Assembly: GCF_014641715.1 (NCBI RefSeq)
Contig: NZ_BMIG01000022.1
Coordinates: forward strand, 1 to 35,439
Reading direction: 5' to 3'
Length of the DNA stretch: 35,439 nucleotides
DNA from: Polaromonas eurypsychrophila
GTDB lineage: Bacteria; Pseudomonadota; Gammaproteobacteria; Burkholderiales; Burkholderiaceae_C
Every line of letters starts with the position of its first letter. Positions within the stretch are counted from its first letter, which is position 1. The notes below the pieces were generated by a model. The model was not told the origin of the DNA. It made no database searches and worked only from the letters and a program-made list of their open reading frames with translations. Made by a program: the position numbers and the translations under genes. Of the stretch, positions 1-6,104 are shown piece by piece.

Positions 1-236
1 ACTCTCCTGGCGCGCTTGCCGGCATGAACCGCATCGTAGCCGCCAGCGATGCGAGGCCTGCCCATGGCAGGCTGGGCAGCCTCATCAAGGTAGCCGTTGC
101 GATGGAGTTCGCGGCTGATAGTGCTGGGCGATCGCTCCAGCATACGGGCGATGTGCCGGGCACTGTGGCCCTGCATCTTCATCGCCATGATGGCACCTCT
201 GTCTTCTGCGCTCAGGTGCCTGTAACTCTCGCTCAT
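1..236 (-). CDS. IS30-family transposase, N-terminal part (runs off window)
   Basis: Reading the minus strand from the ATG at 236 gives 78 codons with no stop up to the window edge. The product begins MSESYRHLSAEDRG and continues with IMAMKMQGHSARHIARML and SPSTISRELHRNGY. This is the N-terminal helix-turn-helix of IS30 transposases, which binds the terminal repeats; the DDE catalytic domain would lie outside the window. A strong ribosome site (GAGGAGAG) lies about 8 bases upstream of the ATG. I see no frameshift in the visible part. The family call is by recognition of the HTH; the exact IS name is not known. Confidence 0.8.
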   Translation of the reverse strand, partial: MSESYRHLSAEDRGAIMAMKMQGHSARHIARMLERSPSTISRELHRNGYLDEAAQPAMGRPRIAGGYDAVHAGKRARR

Positions 237-288
237 GTGCTGCTCTCCTCGGGGGTGGGGAGTGTTGCACTTCAAGCTTGAGACCGCC
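1..288 (-). mobile_element. IS30-family insertion sequence, one end (continues outside window)
   Basis: This is the transposase-start end of an IS30-like element whose body lies beyond base 1. The transposase starts at 236, about 50 bp inside a segment (about 258-288) that I take as the terminal inverted-repeat region, since IS30 elements start their single ORF this close to an end. The sequence changes near 286-290 from IS-like to the long intergenic repeat, so the element seems to have landed in or beside that repeat. The exact boundary, the other end and the target duplication cannot be seen. Confidence 0.6.
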
Positions 289-705
289 AAGCAAAAGAAT
301 GGCGACCCGATGGTCTGGGTCCCTGCGCTTCGCTACGGGCAACCTGCGGTGCTCGCCGAAAGTGGGGCCGAGCTCGAACTCGGCTAGCGCCTCAGACAAT
401 CGCTCGTCCTGATCCACTTTCGGCTGCGCTCCTCGGCCCCGCCCGACGGGTGGAGGAAGAGAGAAATGCAAACATCAAGACCGAACTCCCTCCGGAGTGC
501 ATGAAGCGCGCAGCGCTTCATGGACGGGAATCCCAACAGACCGCCATGTTTGCACGCGAGCGCAGCGCACGCGGCCACATGAAGTCCCCCTCCATCGCCC
601 AGCGGGGCGAGGGAGGGGCTAGGGGAGGGAGTGGGGAGTCAGACATACTGCCGGCGGCATACCCGGATGCTGCAGCTCGCTGCGACCGGTGGCCGGGGGT
701 TGCAC
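289..705. repeat. Long dispersed intergenic repeat, left copy
   Basis: No convincing gene lies between the IS end and the dehydrogenase stop at 710. The stretch is GC-rich and structured. It contains a 10-bp-arm hairpin at 500-522 (CATGAAGCGC, loop GCA, GCGCTTCATG). Its right part (about 630-703) matches by eye the element at 35281-35356: both have GGGGAGT(T)CAGAC, then GGCATACCCGG, then GGCCGGGGGTTGC, at comparable spacing. The small ORFs across it look like products of its base composition. The end of the repeat sits only a few bases from the gdh stop codon, so it would form the 3' UTR of that gene. I recognise this style of element from Comamonadaceae intergenic regions; this is recall, not a search. 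Confidence 0.55.
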
Positions 706-709
706 TCAA

Positions 710-2032
710 TCAAGGATACAAACCGCGCAACTCACGCGTATGCAAAATCCGCTTGCAGGCCACGATAAACGTCGCCGTGCGCAGGCTGACCTTGTGGTCC
801 TGCGACACCTGCCAGACACCGGCAAAAGCCTCTTTCATGATGCGCACCAGGCGCGCGTTGATCTCGGCCTCGTCCCAGAAGAAGCTTGAGAAATCCTGTA
901 CCCATTCAAAGTAGCTGACGGTCACGCCGCCAGCGTTGGCAATCACGTCGGGCAACACCAGCACATTGCGCTCCTGCAGGATGTCGTCGGCCTCGGGCGT
1001 GGTCGGGCCGTTGGCACCCTCGATCACCATGCGCGCCTTGATGCGGCCCGCGTTGTGTTTGGTGATCTGCTGCTCCAGCGCGGCGGGGATCAGGATCTCG
1101 CAATCGACGTCCCAGAACTTGTCGTCGGCCAGGGTTTCAGCCTGCGTAAAGCCGCCGACGCTGCCGGTGTCGAGCACATGTTTGAGAAGCGACGGCACGT
1201 CCAGGCCGGCCTCGCGGTAAATCGTGCCACCGTGGTCCTGCACTGCGACGATGCGCGCGCCGGCTTCGGCAAACAGCTTGCCTGCCACGCCGCCTACGTT
1301 GCCGAAACCCTGCACCGCCACGCGCGCCGTGCTGATGTCCAGGCCGATGTGTTTGGCCGCCTCGGCGCCGACGGTGAACACGCCGCGACCGGTGGCTTCG
1401 CGCCGGCCCAGCGAGCCGCCCAGGTCCACCGGTTTGCCGGTGACCACACCGGTCGCTGTGGAACCGGTGTTCATCGAGTAGGTGTCCATCATCCAGGCCA
1501 TGATCTGCTCGTTGGTGTTCACGTCGGGCGCGGGGATGTCCTTGTTCGGCCCGATGATGATGCCGATTTCGCTGGTGTAGCGACGGGTCATGCGTTCAAG
1601 CTCGCCGCGCGAAAGCTTCTTAGGGTCCACACGAATGCCGCCCTTGGCGCCGCCGTAGGGCACATTCACGGCGGCGTTCTTGATCGACATCCACGCCGAC
1701 AGCGCCATCACTTCAGTCAGCGTCACATCCTGGTGGAAACGCACGCCGCCCTTGCCGGGACCGCGTGAAACGTTGTGCTGCACGCGGTAGCCTTCGAAGT
1801 GCGCCACCGTGCCGTCATCCATGTGAATGGGCACATCAACGATCAGGATGCGTTTCGGGCGCTTCAGGGTTTCGGCCCAGCGCGCCAGGTTGCCCAGGTG
1901 CGGGATCACCCGGTCCACCTGCTGCAGGTAGTTGCCCCAGGGGCCGAGCTGGTCCGCTTGCAAGTAGGAGGGCAGGGGATGCAAAAGCGCGGGGGAAGCG
2001 GGCGCGGTGGCAGGGCTGGAAGTTGGCGACAT
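710..2032 (-). CDS. gdhA: Glu/Leu/Phe/Val dehydrogenase (glutamate dehydrogenase)
   Basis: 440 residues, full length for the hexameric glutamate dehydrogenase family. It interconverts L-glutamate and 2-oxoglutarate plus ammonium with NAD(P). The family active-site segment PYGGAKGG (residues 125-132) carries the catalytic lysine K130; further conserved lysines lie at K94 (GPGKGG) and K118. PAPDVNT (167-173) is the substrate/domain-closure segment. The Rossmann glycine motif GFGNVG (242-247) lies in the C-terminal dinucleotide-binding domain, and the [13 protein letters not shown] motif follows. Coenzyme preference cannot be read with confidence. The ATG at 2032 has AGGAG seven bases upstream. 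The first 25 residues are Ala/Ser/Pro-rich and probably disordered. The gene is monocistronic; its stop abuts a dispersed repeat. Confidence 0.93.
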   Translation of the reverse strand: MSPTSSPATAPASPALLHPLPSYLQADQLGPWGNYLQQVDRVIPHLGNLARWAETLKRPKRILIVDVPIHMDDGTVAHFEGYRVQHNVSRGPGKGGVRFHQDVTLTEVMALSAWMSIKNAAVNVPYGGAKGGIRVDPKKLSRGELERMTRRYTSEIGIIIGPNKDIPAPDVNTNEQIMAWMMDTYSMNTGSTATGVVTGKPVDLGGSLGRREATGRGVFTVGAEAAKHIGLDISTARVAVQGFGNVGGVAGKLFAEAGARIVAVQDHGGTIYREAGLDVPSLLKHVLDTGSVGGFTQAETLADDKFWDVDCEILIPAALEQQITKHNAGRIKARMVIEGANGPTTPEADDILQERNVLVLPDVIANAGGVTVSYFEWVQDFSSFFWDEAEINARLVRIMKEAFAGVWQVSQDHKVSLRTATFIVACKRILHTRELRGLYP

Positions 2033-2140
2033 GGAAAAACTCCTGATGAAGATTCAATGTCCCACAGCTTAGGCCGATGGCCTCAAGCTGTCCAAGGCCA
2101 GCTTGCTGCGTTCACATGCATTTAATGCATAACCTTGCCA

Positions 2141-2539
2141 TCAAGGCTTCGCTTTGATGTAGCGGTATTCCTGGGTCAGTCCGCCAAAGCCATAAGCTTC
2201 GGCCCGCACGTCCTGCACGTAGATATAACTTTCCTCGTGCAGCGGCGCCAGCAGCTTGCCGAAGGCGGCGAAACATTCGGCAATGTACTGCGCCTTTTCA
2301 TCTTTGGTGTTGGTGCCGTCCACCACCTTGATGTCGAAGTAAAAGCTGTTCTTGCCCTGAGCGGCGAGTGTGCTGCCGCCGACCACCCACTGTGAGGGCG
2401 GCACGCAGGTCAGTGTGATGGCGGTGAGCTCGCGTTTTTTGCGCAGGATACGCGTGGTCAGTTCCAGCAGTGTTTCGGAAATGGCGTGGGTCAGGGCCGC
2501 GCTGGCAGGCTGGCTGATCTTGACGTTGATGATAGGCAT
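2141..2539 (-). CDS. 4-oxalocrotonate tautomerase-family protein
   Basis: 132 residues starting MPIINVKI. After removal of Met the chain begins with Pro, the general base of the tautomerase superfamily, which catalyses keto-enol isomerisation or dehalogenation of small oxo-acids. The length is about twice that of short 4-OT subunits, so this is a longer (MSAD/cis-CaaD or DUF1904-like) member; which one is not clear. AAGGAG lies seven bases before the ATG. It follows the MarR gene on the same strand after 58 bp, and that gap carries a copy of the putative MarR operator. The pair is therefore likely a self-regulated unit responding to an aromatic or electrophilic ligand (inference). Confidence 0.8.
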   Translation of the reverse strand: MPIINVKISQPASAALTHAISETLLELTTRILRKKRELTAITLTCVPPSQWVVGGSTLAAQGKNSFYFDIKVVDGTNTKDEKAQYIAECFAAFGKLLAPLHEESYIYVQDVRAEAYGFGGLTQEYRYIKAKP

Positions 2540-2557
2540 GATGACTCCTTGAAAAAA

Positions 2558-2577
2558 TGATTAGCTATGCAACTATT
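2558..2577 (-). promoter_or_regulatory. Putative MarR operator, copy 2 (upstream of tautomerase)
   Basis: TGATTAGCTATGCAACTA at 2558-2575 is identical over 18 bp to the sequence upstream of the MarR gene (3035-3052). It lies only about 20 bp before the tautomerase start, overlapping the leader, so a bound regulator could block transcription into or from this gap. I see no good -10 at the expected distance on this side. Confidence 0.5.
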
Positions 2578-2597
2578 AAGACTAAAAAAAGACAAGC

Positions 2598-3014
2598 TCA
2601 TTTGAGGGCTGAGCAGACGCCGCGTACTTTGCTGACGGTGTCGGTGAAGTTCTCCTCTCCTATCTGGCGCTGGATGCGCTTGGTGACCTGGCCGCTTGCC
2701 GTGTTGAGCCCGGCGTGGATCGCCTGTGCCGCGGGCGTTGGAAAGACCGCCCAGTGGCGGGCATCGTGCGCTGCGTCGCGCCGTTCGACTAGGCCCAATG
2801 CCTGCAAGCCGTCCAGCAGGCGGGTCGCGGTGGGGCGCGCAATCGTGAGTTCCGAGGCCAGCTCGTGCTGCGACAAACCTGGCCGCGCCAGCACCAGACG
2901 CAGCAAAAAGCCTTGGGGCGGCGTCAGGCCAAGGGGCTTGAAGGCGGCGGCCCACTCGCGCTCGACCACACGCGCCAGCGCGGTGGTATTGAAATAGAGG
3001 CAGTGATCGAACAT
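2598..3014 (-). CDS. MarR-family transcriptional regulator
   Basis: 138 residues, standard length for the MarR family of dimeric winged-helix regulators, which are usually repressors released by phenolic or oxidant ligands. The wHTH covers about residues 30-95: LTPPQGFLLRLV, then LSQHELASELTIARPTATRLLDGLQALGLVERR, the recognition helix and the start of the wing. The wing is followed by the C-terminal dimerisation helix. Two Cys residues are present (C5 and one near the C-terminus), but no OhrR-type sensing Cys can be assigned. A palindromic site overlaps its own promoter, which suggests autoregulation, and the tautomerase gene follows 58 bp downstream. Confidence 0.88.
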   Translation of the reverse strand: MFDHCLYFNTTALARVVEREWAAAFKPLGLTPPQGFLLRLVLARPGLSQHELASELTIARPTATRLLDGLQALGLVERRDAAHDARHWAVFPTPAAQAIHAGLNTASGQVTKRIQRQIGEENFTDTVSKVRGVCSALK

Positions 3015-3019
3015 GGCGC

Positions 3020-3056
3020 GATAATAACTACAATTGATTAGCTATGCAACTAATAA
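3020..3056 (-). promoter_or_regulatory. MarR gene promoter with overlapping palindromic operator
   Basis: On the minus strand TTGCAT (3049-3044) and TATTAT (3026-3021) are 17 bp apart and could serve as -35 and -10. The -35 lies inside an 18-bp near-palindrome (plus strand ATTAGCTATGCAACTAAT, 3037-3054) with arms ATTAG and CTAAT. A MarR dimer bound there would occlude RNA polymerase. The same core recurs at 2558-2575. The assignment is by pattern and position. Confidence 0.5.
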
Positions 3057-3335
3057 TGCATGCCCGGAGCGCAGATCAGGCGGCTCAGACCCATGAACTG
3101 GAGCCAGGCAGCCTGCAATGCCGTAATTGCCGTGCCATGGCAGACGGCCATTGCACCGGTCTGGCCGGCCCCTGACTTGGCGACGCCTGCTGATCGCGAC
3201 TCGGGATTGCGGACGAGATTGTGTGAAAAAGTGCACACCGCCCATAGGTATTTCTGGTTGCTTCAGTGCTTAGCCCACACTGGCGTTGTTAATTCCTTCA
3301 GAACCAGCTAATATCGATTGTAATAAATTGTTAAT
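3057..3335. other. Intergenic region before the DUF4402 locus, no convincing gene
   Basis: Short ORFs exist on both strands here, but none has a recognisable product, a good ribosome site or coding-like composition. A 10-bp palindrome TGCCATGGCA lies near 3133-3142. From about 3290 the sequence becomes AT-rich (TAATATCGATTGTAATAAATTG), as expected of a promoter region for the fibre locus, but I cannot fix a -35/-10 pair. Confidence 0.4.
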
Positions 3336-3375
3336 TATCAGTTTCTATCAGTTTCTATCAGTTTCTATCAGTTTC
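3336..3375 (+). repeat. Four exact tandem copies of TATCAGTTTC upstream of the fibre locus
   Basis: Bases 3336-3375 are four uninterrupted 10-bp units, TATCAGTTTC, ending 16 bases before the ATG of the first DUF4402 gene. The ribosome site AAAAGG lies just after the array. The unit is about one turn of B-DNA, so gain or loss of a unit would move upstream elements by about one turn without changing the DNA face. Arrays of this kind can change length by slipped-strand mispairing and tune expression of surface structures; that role is inferred. Confidence 0.85.
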
Positions 3376-3391
3376 ATTAAAAAGGCTTCTC

Positions 3392-3883
3392 ATGAAAAAT
3401 ATGACCCGCTTCTCATTTCTCGCTGCCGCCGTTGCTGTCACGAGCGCCTTGTCGTTCAGCGCCCTGGCTGCTACCGCGACCGGTACTGCCAATGCAACGG
3501 TCCTGACACCCATCGCCATTTCTGCCGGAACGGCTCTCAACTTCGGAACGCTTGCTGGCAACGCTACGGGCGGAACCGTCATCGTGACGGCTGCCGGTGT
3601 GCGCACCCCCACAGGTAGTGTGGTTGTTACAGGTGCTGCCTTTACTGCTGGAACCTTTACGGTGACCGGAACCGGCGCTTCAACCTTTGCTGTGACCTAC
3701 CCTGCCTCGTTTAACGTTACCAGCGGTGCAAATACCATGGGCGTCGTCGTCACCGGCGCTGCAATCGGTACGTTGTCGGGTGGAACCGTATCGCTGCCCG
3801 TCGGCGGAACCTTGACCGTGGGCGGAAACCAGGCTGCCGGCTCCTACACCGGAACCTACACCATGACGGTGGAATACAACTAG
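3392..3883 (+). CDS. DUF4402 secreted protein 1 (putative fibre subunit)
   Basis: 163 residues. A clear signal peptide (about 1-26, ending FSALA before ATATG) directs export. The mature part is a Gly/Thr/Val/Ala-rich beta domain with the DUF4402 pattern: TPIAISAGTALNFGTL near the start, repeated TVIVTA and FTVTG strands, GGTLTVGGNQAAGSYTG, and a C-terminal MTVEYN. There is no cysteine. DUF4402 proteins are predicted extracellular beta-sandwich proteins of unknown exact role. The chaperone and usher downstream make a pilin-like subunit likely, and as the first gene it could be the major subunit (inference). The start has AAAAGG upstream. The next gene begins 10 bp downstream. Confidence 0.85.
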   Translation: MKNMTRFSFLAAAVAVTSALSFSALAATATGTANATVLTPIAISAGTALNFGTLAGNATGGTVIVTAAGVRTPTGSVVVTGAAFTAGTFTVTGTGASTFAVTYPASFNVTSGANTMGVVVTGAAIGTLSGGTVSLPVGGTLTVGGNQAAGSYTGTYTMTVEYN

Positions 3884-3893
3884 ACTGCGACGC

Positions 3894-4505
3894 ATGCCGA
3901 TATTGTTTATTCGTGGTTCACAAACCGGACAGAATGCCCTGGCGCTCACAGCGTCGTTCGTTCTGGCTGTGCTGAGCTACGGGGTAAACGCGGCTTCAAG
4001 CAGCGGCACCGCGAGTGCGACGGTGCTGGGGCAAATTTCTTCGCAGCCGGTCGCTATCGTCTCCCCAGCATCGCAGCAGCCGTCACAATCCGGCGCGCTG
4101 CCTTTGCCTATCCGGCTGGGCTTCACCATTGACCGGCCACCGCGTAGCGCTGGTTTCGCAGGTGGTGCCGCAAACCTCACCGGAGAAGGTTCAAGTTTTG
4201 GCATCACCATGATTGATGTGGATGCCTCGGGCGTCGCGCGCTTCAGCGTCGCGGGCGCGGGCTCCACGTCTGGCTACATCGTCCAGTTTCCGGCTTCAGC
4301 GGACAGCTTGCTCGGGCAATCGCCGACTGCTGCCATTAACTGTGCCGCAGGTTCGGCATCCAACGGCGCGCAAGCCTGCAGGGACTCCTCCCTGATTGTT
4401 CCTGCTCAGGCCCTTGAAGGTGGCGGACGCCTGGCGGTTGAAATCAGCCAGGCCCTGAGCAAACTGATCGCCGGCGAGTTGAGCGTTCAGGTCAACTACA
4501 ACTAG
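3894..4505 (+). CDS. DUF4402-like secreted protein 2 (putative minor subunit)
   Basis: 203 residues with an N-terminal hydrophobic segment (about residues 14-33) that reads as a signal peptide, followed by SSSGTASATVLGQI, the same opening as the first DUF4402 protein (ATGTANATVLTPI). It is more divergent and longer. A central pair of cysteines (in NCAAG and QACRD) may form a disulfide in the periplasm. It ends LSVQVNYN, matching the TMTVEYN terminus of protein 1. The gene starts 10 bp after protein 1, so the two are co-transcribed. It is probably a second subunit or tip adhesin of the same fibre (inference). Confidence 0.72.
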   Translation: MPILFIRGSQTGQNALALTASFVLAVLSYGVNAASSSGTASATVLGQISSQPVAIVSPASQQPSQSGALPLPIRLGFTIDRPPRSAGFAGGAANLTGEGSSFGITMIDVDASGVARFSVAGAGSTSGYIVQFPASADSLLGQSPTAAINCAAGSASNGAQACRDSSLIVPAQALEGGGRLAVEISQALSKLIAGELSVQVNYN

Positions 4506-4547
4506 GCTGTCCGCAGTTTCTACGGCCCGCCCTACGGGCTCGCATCT

Positions 4548-5060
4548 ATGACAACTTTTTTCAACAATGCCGGCTTGACTCGGCGATTGGCTTTGGCGTG
4601 GGCTCTGGCCACTTTGCTGTTTTCGTGGGTCCCCGTTGCCTCGGCCAGAACACAGTCGATTACAGTTACCGCGGTCAATGCGGTCATCAGCTTCGGTTCC
4701 TTTGCGGTGCTTCCAAGTTGCGCAAATTGCTCCATCACCATCAGCCCGAGCGGCACACGTACTGCCACCGCGGGGATTGTGCTGACCAGCGCCAATCCGG
4801 GGCAGGCCGGCAGCTATTCTGTTGTCGCCACATGCAACGGCCAGAGCTGTGACGCCTACAGTTCGGCAATCACCCCCACATCGGCAACGCTGAGTGCCGG
4901 TTCGGTGACCATGACGGTTGACACGTTCACCTTGCAGCCGAGCGGCGCACTTCCCAATTTCACCATGGCTGTCGGCGCCAGGCTGACCATCCCCAGCAGC
5001 CCCACTGCGGGCACCTATACTGGCGCTGCATTTATGCTGACAGTAAACTCTCCCCCGTGA
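4548..5060 (+). CDS. DUF4402-like secreted protein 3 (putative minor subunit)
   Basis: 170 residues. The signal peptide covers about residues 1-34 (LALAWALATLLFSWVPVASA). The mature part starts RTQSITVTAVNAVISFGSF and has beta-rich repeats and a C-terminal TAGTYTGAAFMLTV that matches the AGSYTGTYTMTV of protein 1. Cysteines occur as CANC near the mature N-terminus and as CNGQSC further on, consistent with two disulfides. It lies 42 bp after protein 2 on the same strand and ends just before the chaperone. The call rests on this similarity and on position. Confidence 0.7.
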   Translation: MTTFFNNAGLTRRLALAWALATLLFSWVPVASARTQSITVTAVNAVISFGSFAVLPSCANCSITISPSGTRTATAGIVLTSANPGQAGSYSVVATCNGQSCDAYSSAITPTSATLSAGSVTMTVDTFTLQPSGALPNFTMAVGARLTIPSSPTAGTYTGAAFMLTVNSPP

Positions 5061-5146
5061 GGTTGGCAAACATGTGTCCGTTATTCCGACTGCAGCAGTG
5101 CGAATTCTTAATAGGGGGGACGATGATCACCGTAACGGAGTCTTTC

Positions 5147-6010
5147 ATGGCATGTCTGCGTCCCAAAGTGATTTTTTCTTCGTTGATGAGTCTGCTCATG
5201 GTGTCGCTGGTGGCTTTCGTGCCCGAGCGTGCGCTGGCCGATCTGATGATCAATCCCACGCGAATCGTGTTCGACAAGAACCAGCGTTCCGCGCAGATTG
5301 ATGTCATCAACGATGGCACGACGCCGGCAACTTACCGTCTCAACATGGTGAATCGCCGCATGACCGAGACCGGAGAGTTTCAGCCCATCACCGAGCCCGG
5401 ACCGGGTGAGCAGTTTGCGGGTCAGATGCTGGTTTTTTCCCCCAGGCAAATTGTCCTGCAGCCGGGTACGCAGCAACTTGTGCGCATTGCCTTGCGAAAG
5501 CCGGCTGAACTCGCTGCGGGAGAATATCGCTCGCACCTGAGTTTTGACAAGGTGGCCGATCCAGGCCTGACCAATGCCATTGAAAGCCAGGTAAAGCCGG
5601 GCAGCACCGAGGTCGGCGTCACGATCGCGGCCCTGATCGGTGTTTCCATTCCAATCATCGTGCGCCACGGGGAAACTGATGCGTCGGTCAGCCTGAGCGA
5701 GGTCTCCATCGAAAGGCCACGGGCGCCCGGGCAACCCGGTGCCGTCGCGGTACAGATGAACCGCACCGGCAATCGTTCGGTGTATGGCGATCTCACTGCT
5801 GCGTTCAAGCCCTCCGGCGGCGCAGAGCAAATTGTTGCCCAGGCCGGCGGTGTGTCCGTTTACGTCCCGAATGCACTTCGCAGGGTCAGGCTGACGCTCC
5901 AGACGCCCGTGGGAACAGTCCTCTCGGGAGGCACGCTGACGGTGACCTTCAGGGAGCGCACTGCTGACGGTGGCAAGTTACTGGCGGAAAACACCATCCA
6001 GATCCCTTGA
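5147..6010 (+). CDS. Periplasmic PapD-like fimbrial chaperone
   Basis: 287 residues from this start. The ATG at 5147 has GGAG six bases upstream and gives an ideal signal peptide (MACLRPKVIFSSLMSLLMVS through ERALA). In-frame starts at 5123 (also preceded by a G-rich site) and a GTG at 5057 would add implausible N-terminal residues. The mature start LMINPTRIVFDKNQRSAQIDVIND is the first strand of the chaperone Ig domain. VFSPRQIVLQPGTQQLVRIALR covers the region that donates a strand to subunits in PapD-type chaperones. The length and sequence fit the non-classical branch (COG3121-like) rather than FimC. It should hold DUF4402 subunits in the periplasm and pass them to the usher encoded next. 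Confidence 0.82.
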   Translation: MACLRPKVIFSSLMSLLMVSLVAFVPERALADLMINPTRIVFDKNQRSAQIDVINDGTTPATYRLNMVNRRMTETGEFQPITEPGPGEQFAGQMLVFSPRQIVLQPGTQQLVRIALRKPAELAAGEYRSHLSFDKVADPGLTNAIESQVKPGSTEVGVTIAALIGVSIPIIVRHGETDASVSLSEVSIERPRAPGQPGAVAVQMNRTGNRSVYGDLTAAFKPSGGAEQIVAQAGGVSVYVPNALRRVRLTLQTPVGTVLSGGTLTVTFRERTADGGKLLAENTIQIP

Positions 6011-6104
6011 TCCTTTCGCTGGCCGGTTGCAAAGAGCTTGCGTCCTCCGAGACTCCCAAGCGAGGAGTACAGCGTGAGTTGAGAGCTTTTTTCCGGCTAA
6101 AGCG

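Noticed and set aside
1055..1768. 237-residue plus-strand ORF opposite the dehydrogenase gene
   Set aside because: Shadow of the GC-rich gdhA codons; no ribosome site and no recognisable domain, while the minus strand encodes an intact full-length enzyme.
3336..3375. CRISPR-like array
   Set aside because: Unit of only 10 bp with no spacers and no cas genes; a simple tandem repeat.
4296..5830. Large minus-strand ORFs (257 and 240 residues) across the DUF4402 and chaperone genes
   Set aside because: Antisense shadows; the plus-strand genes have signal peptides and tight operon spacing.
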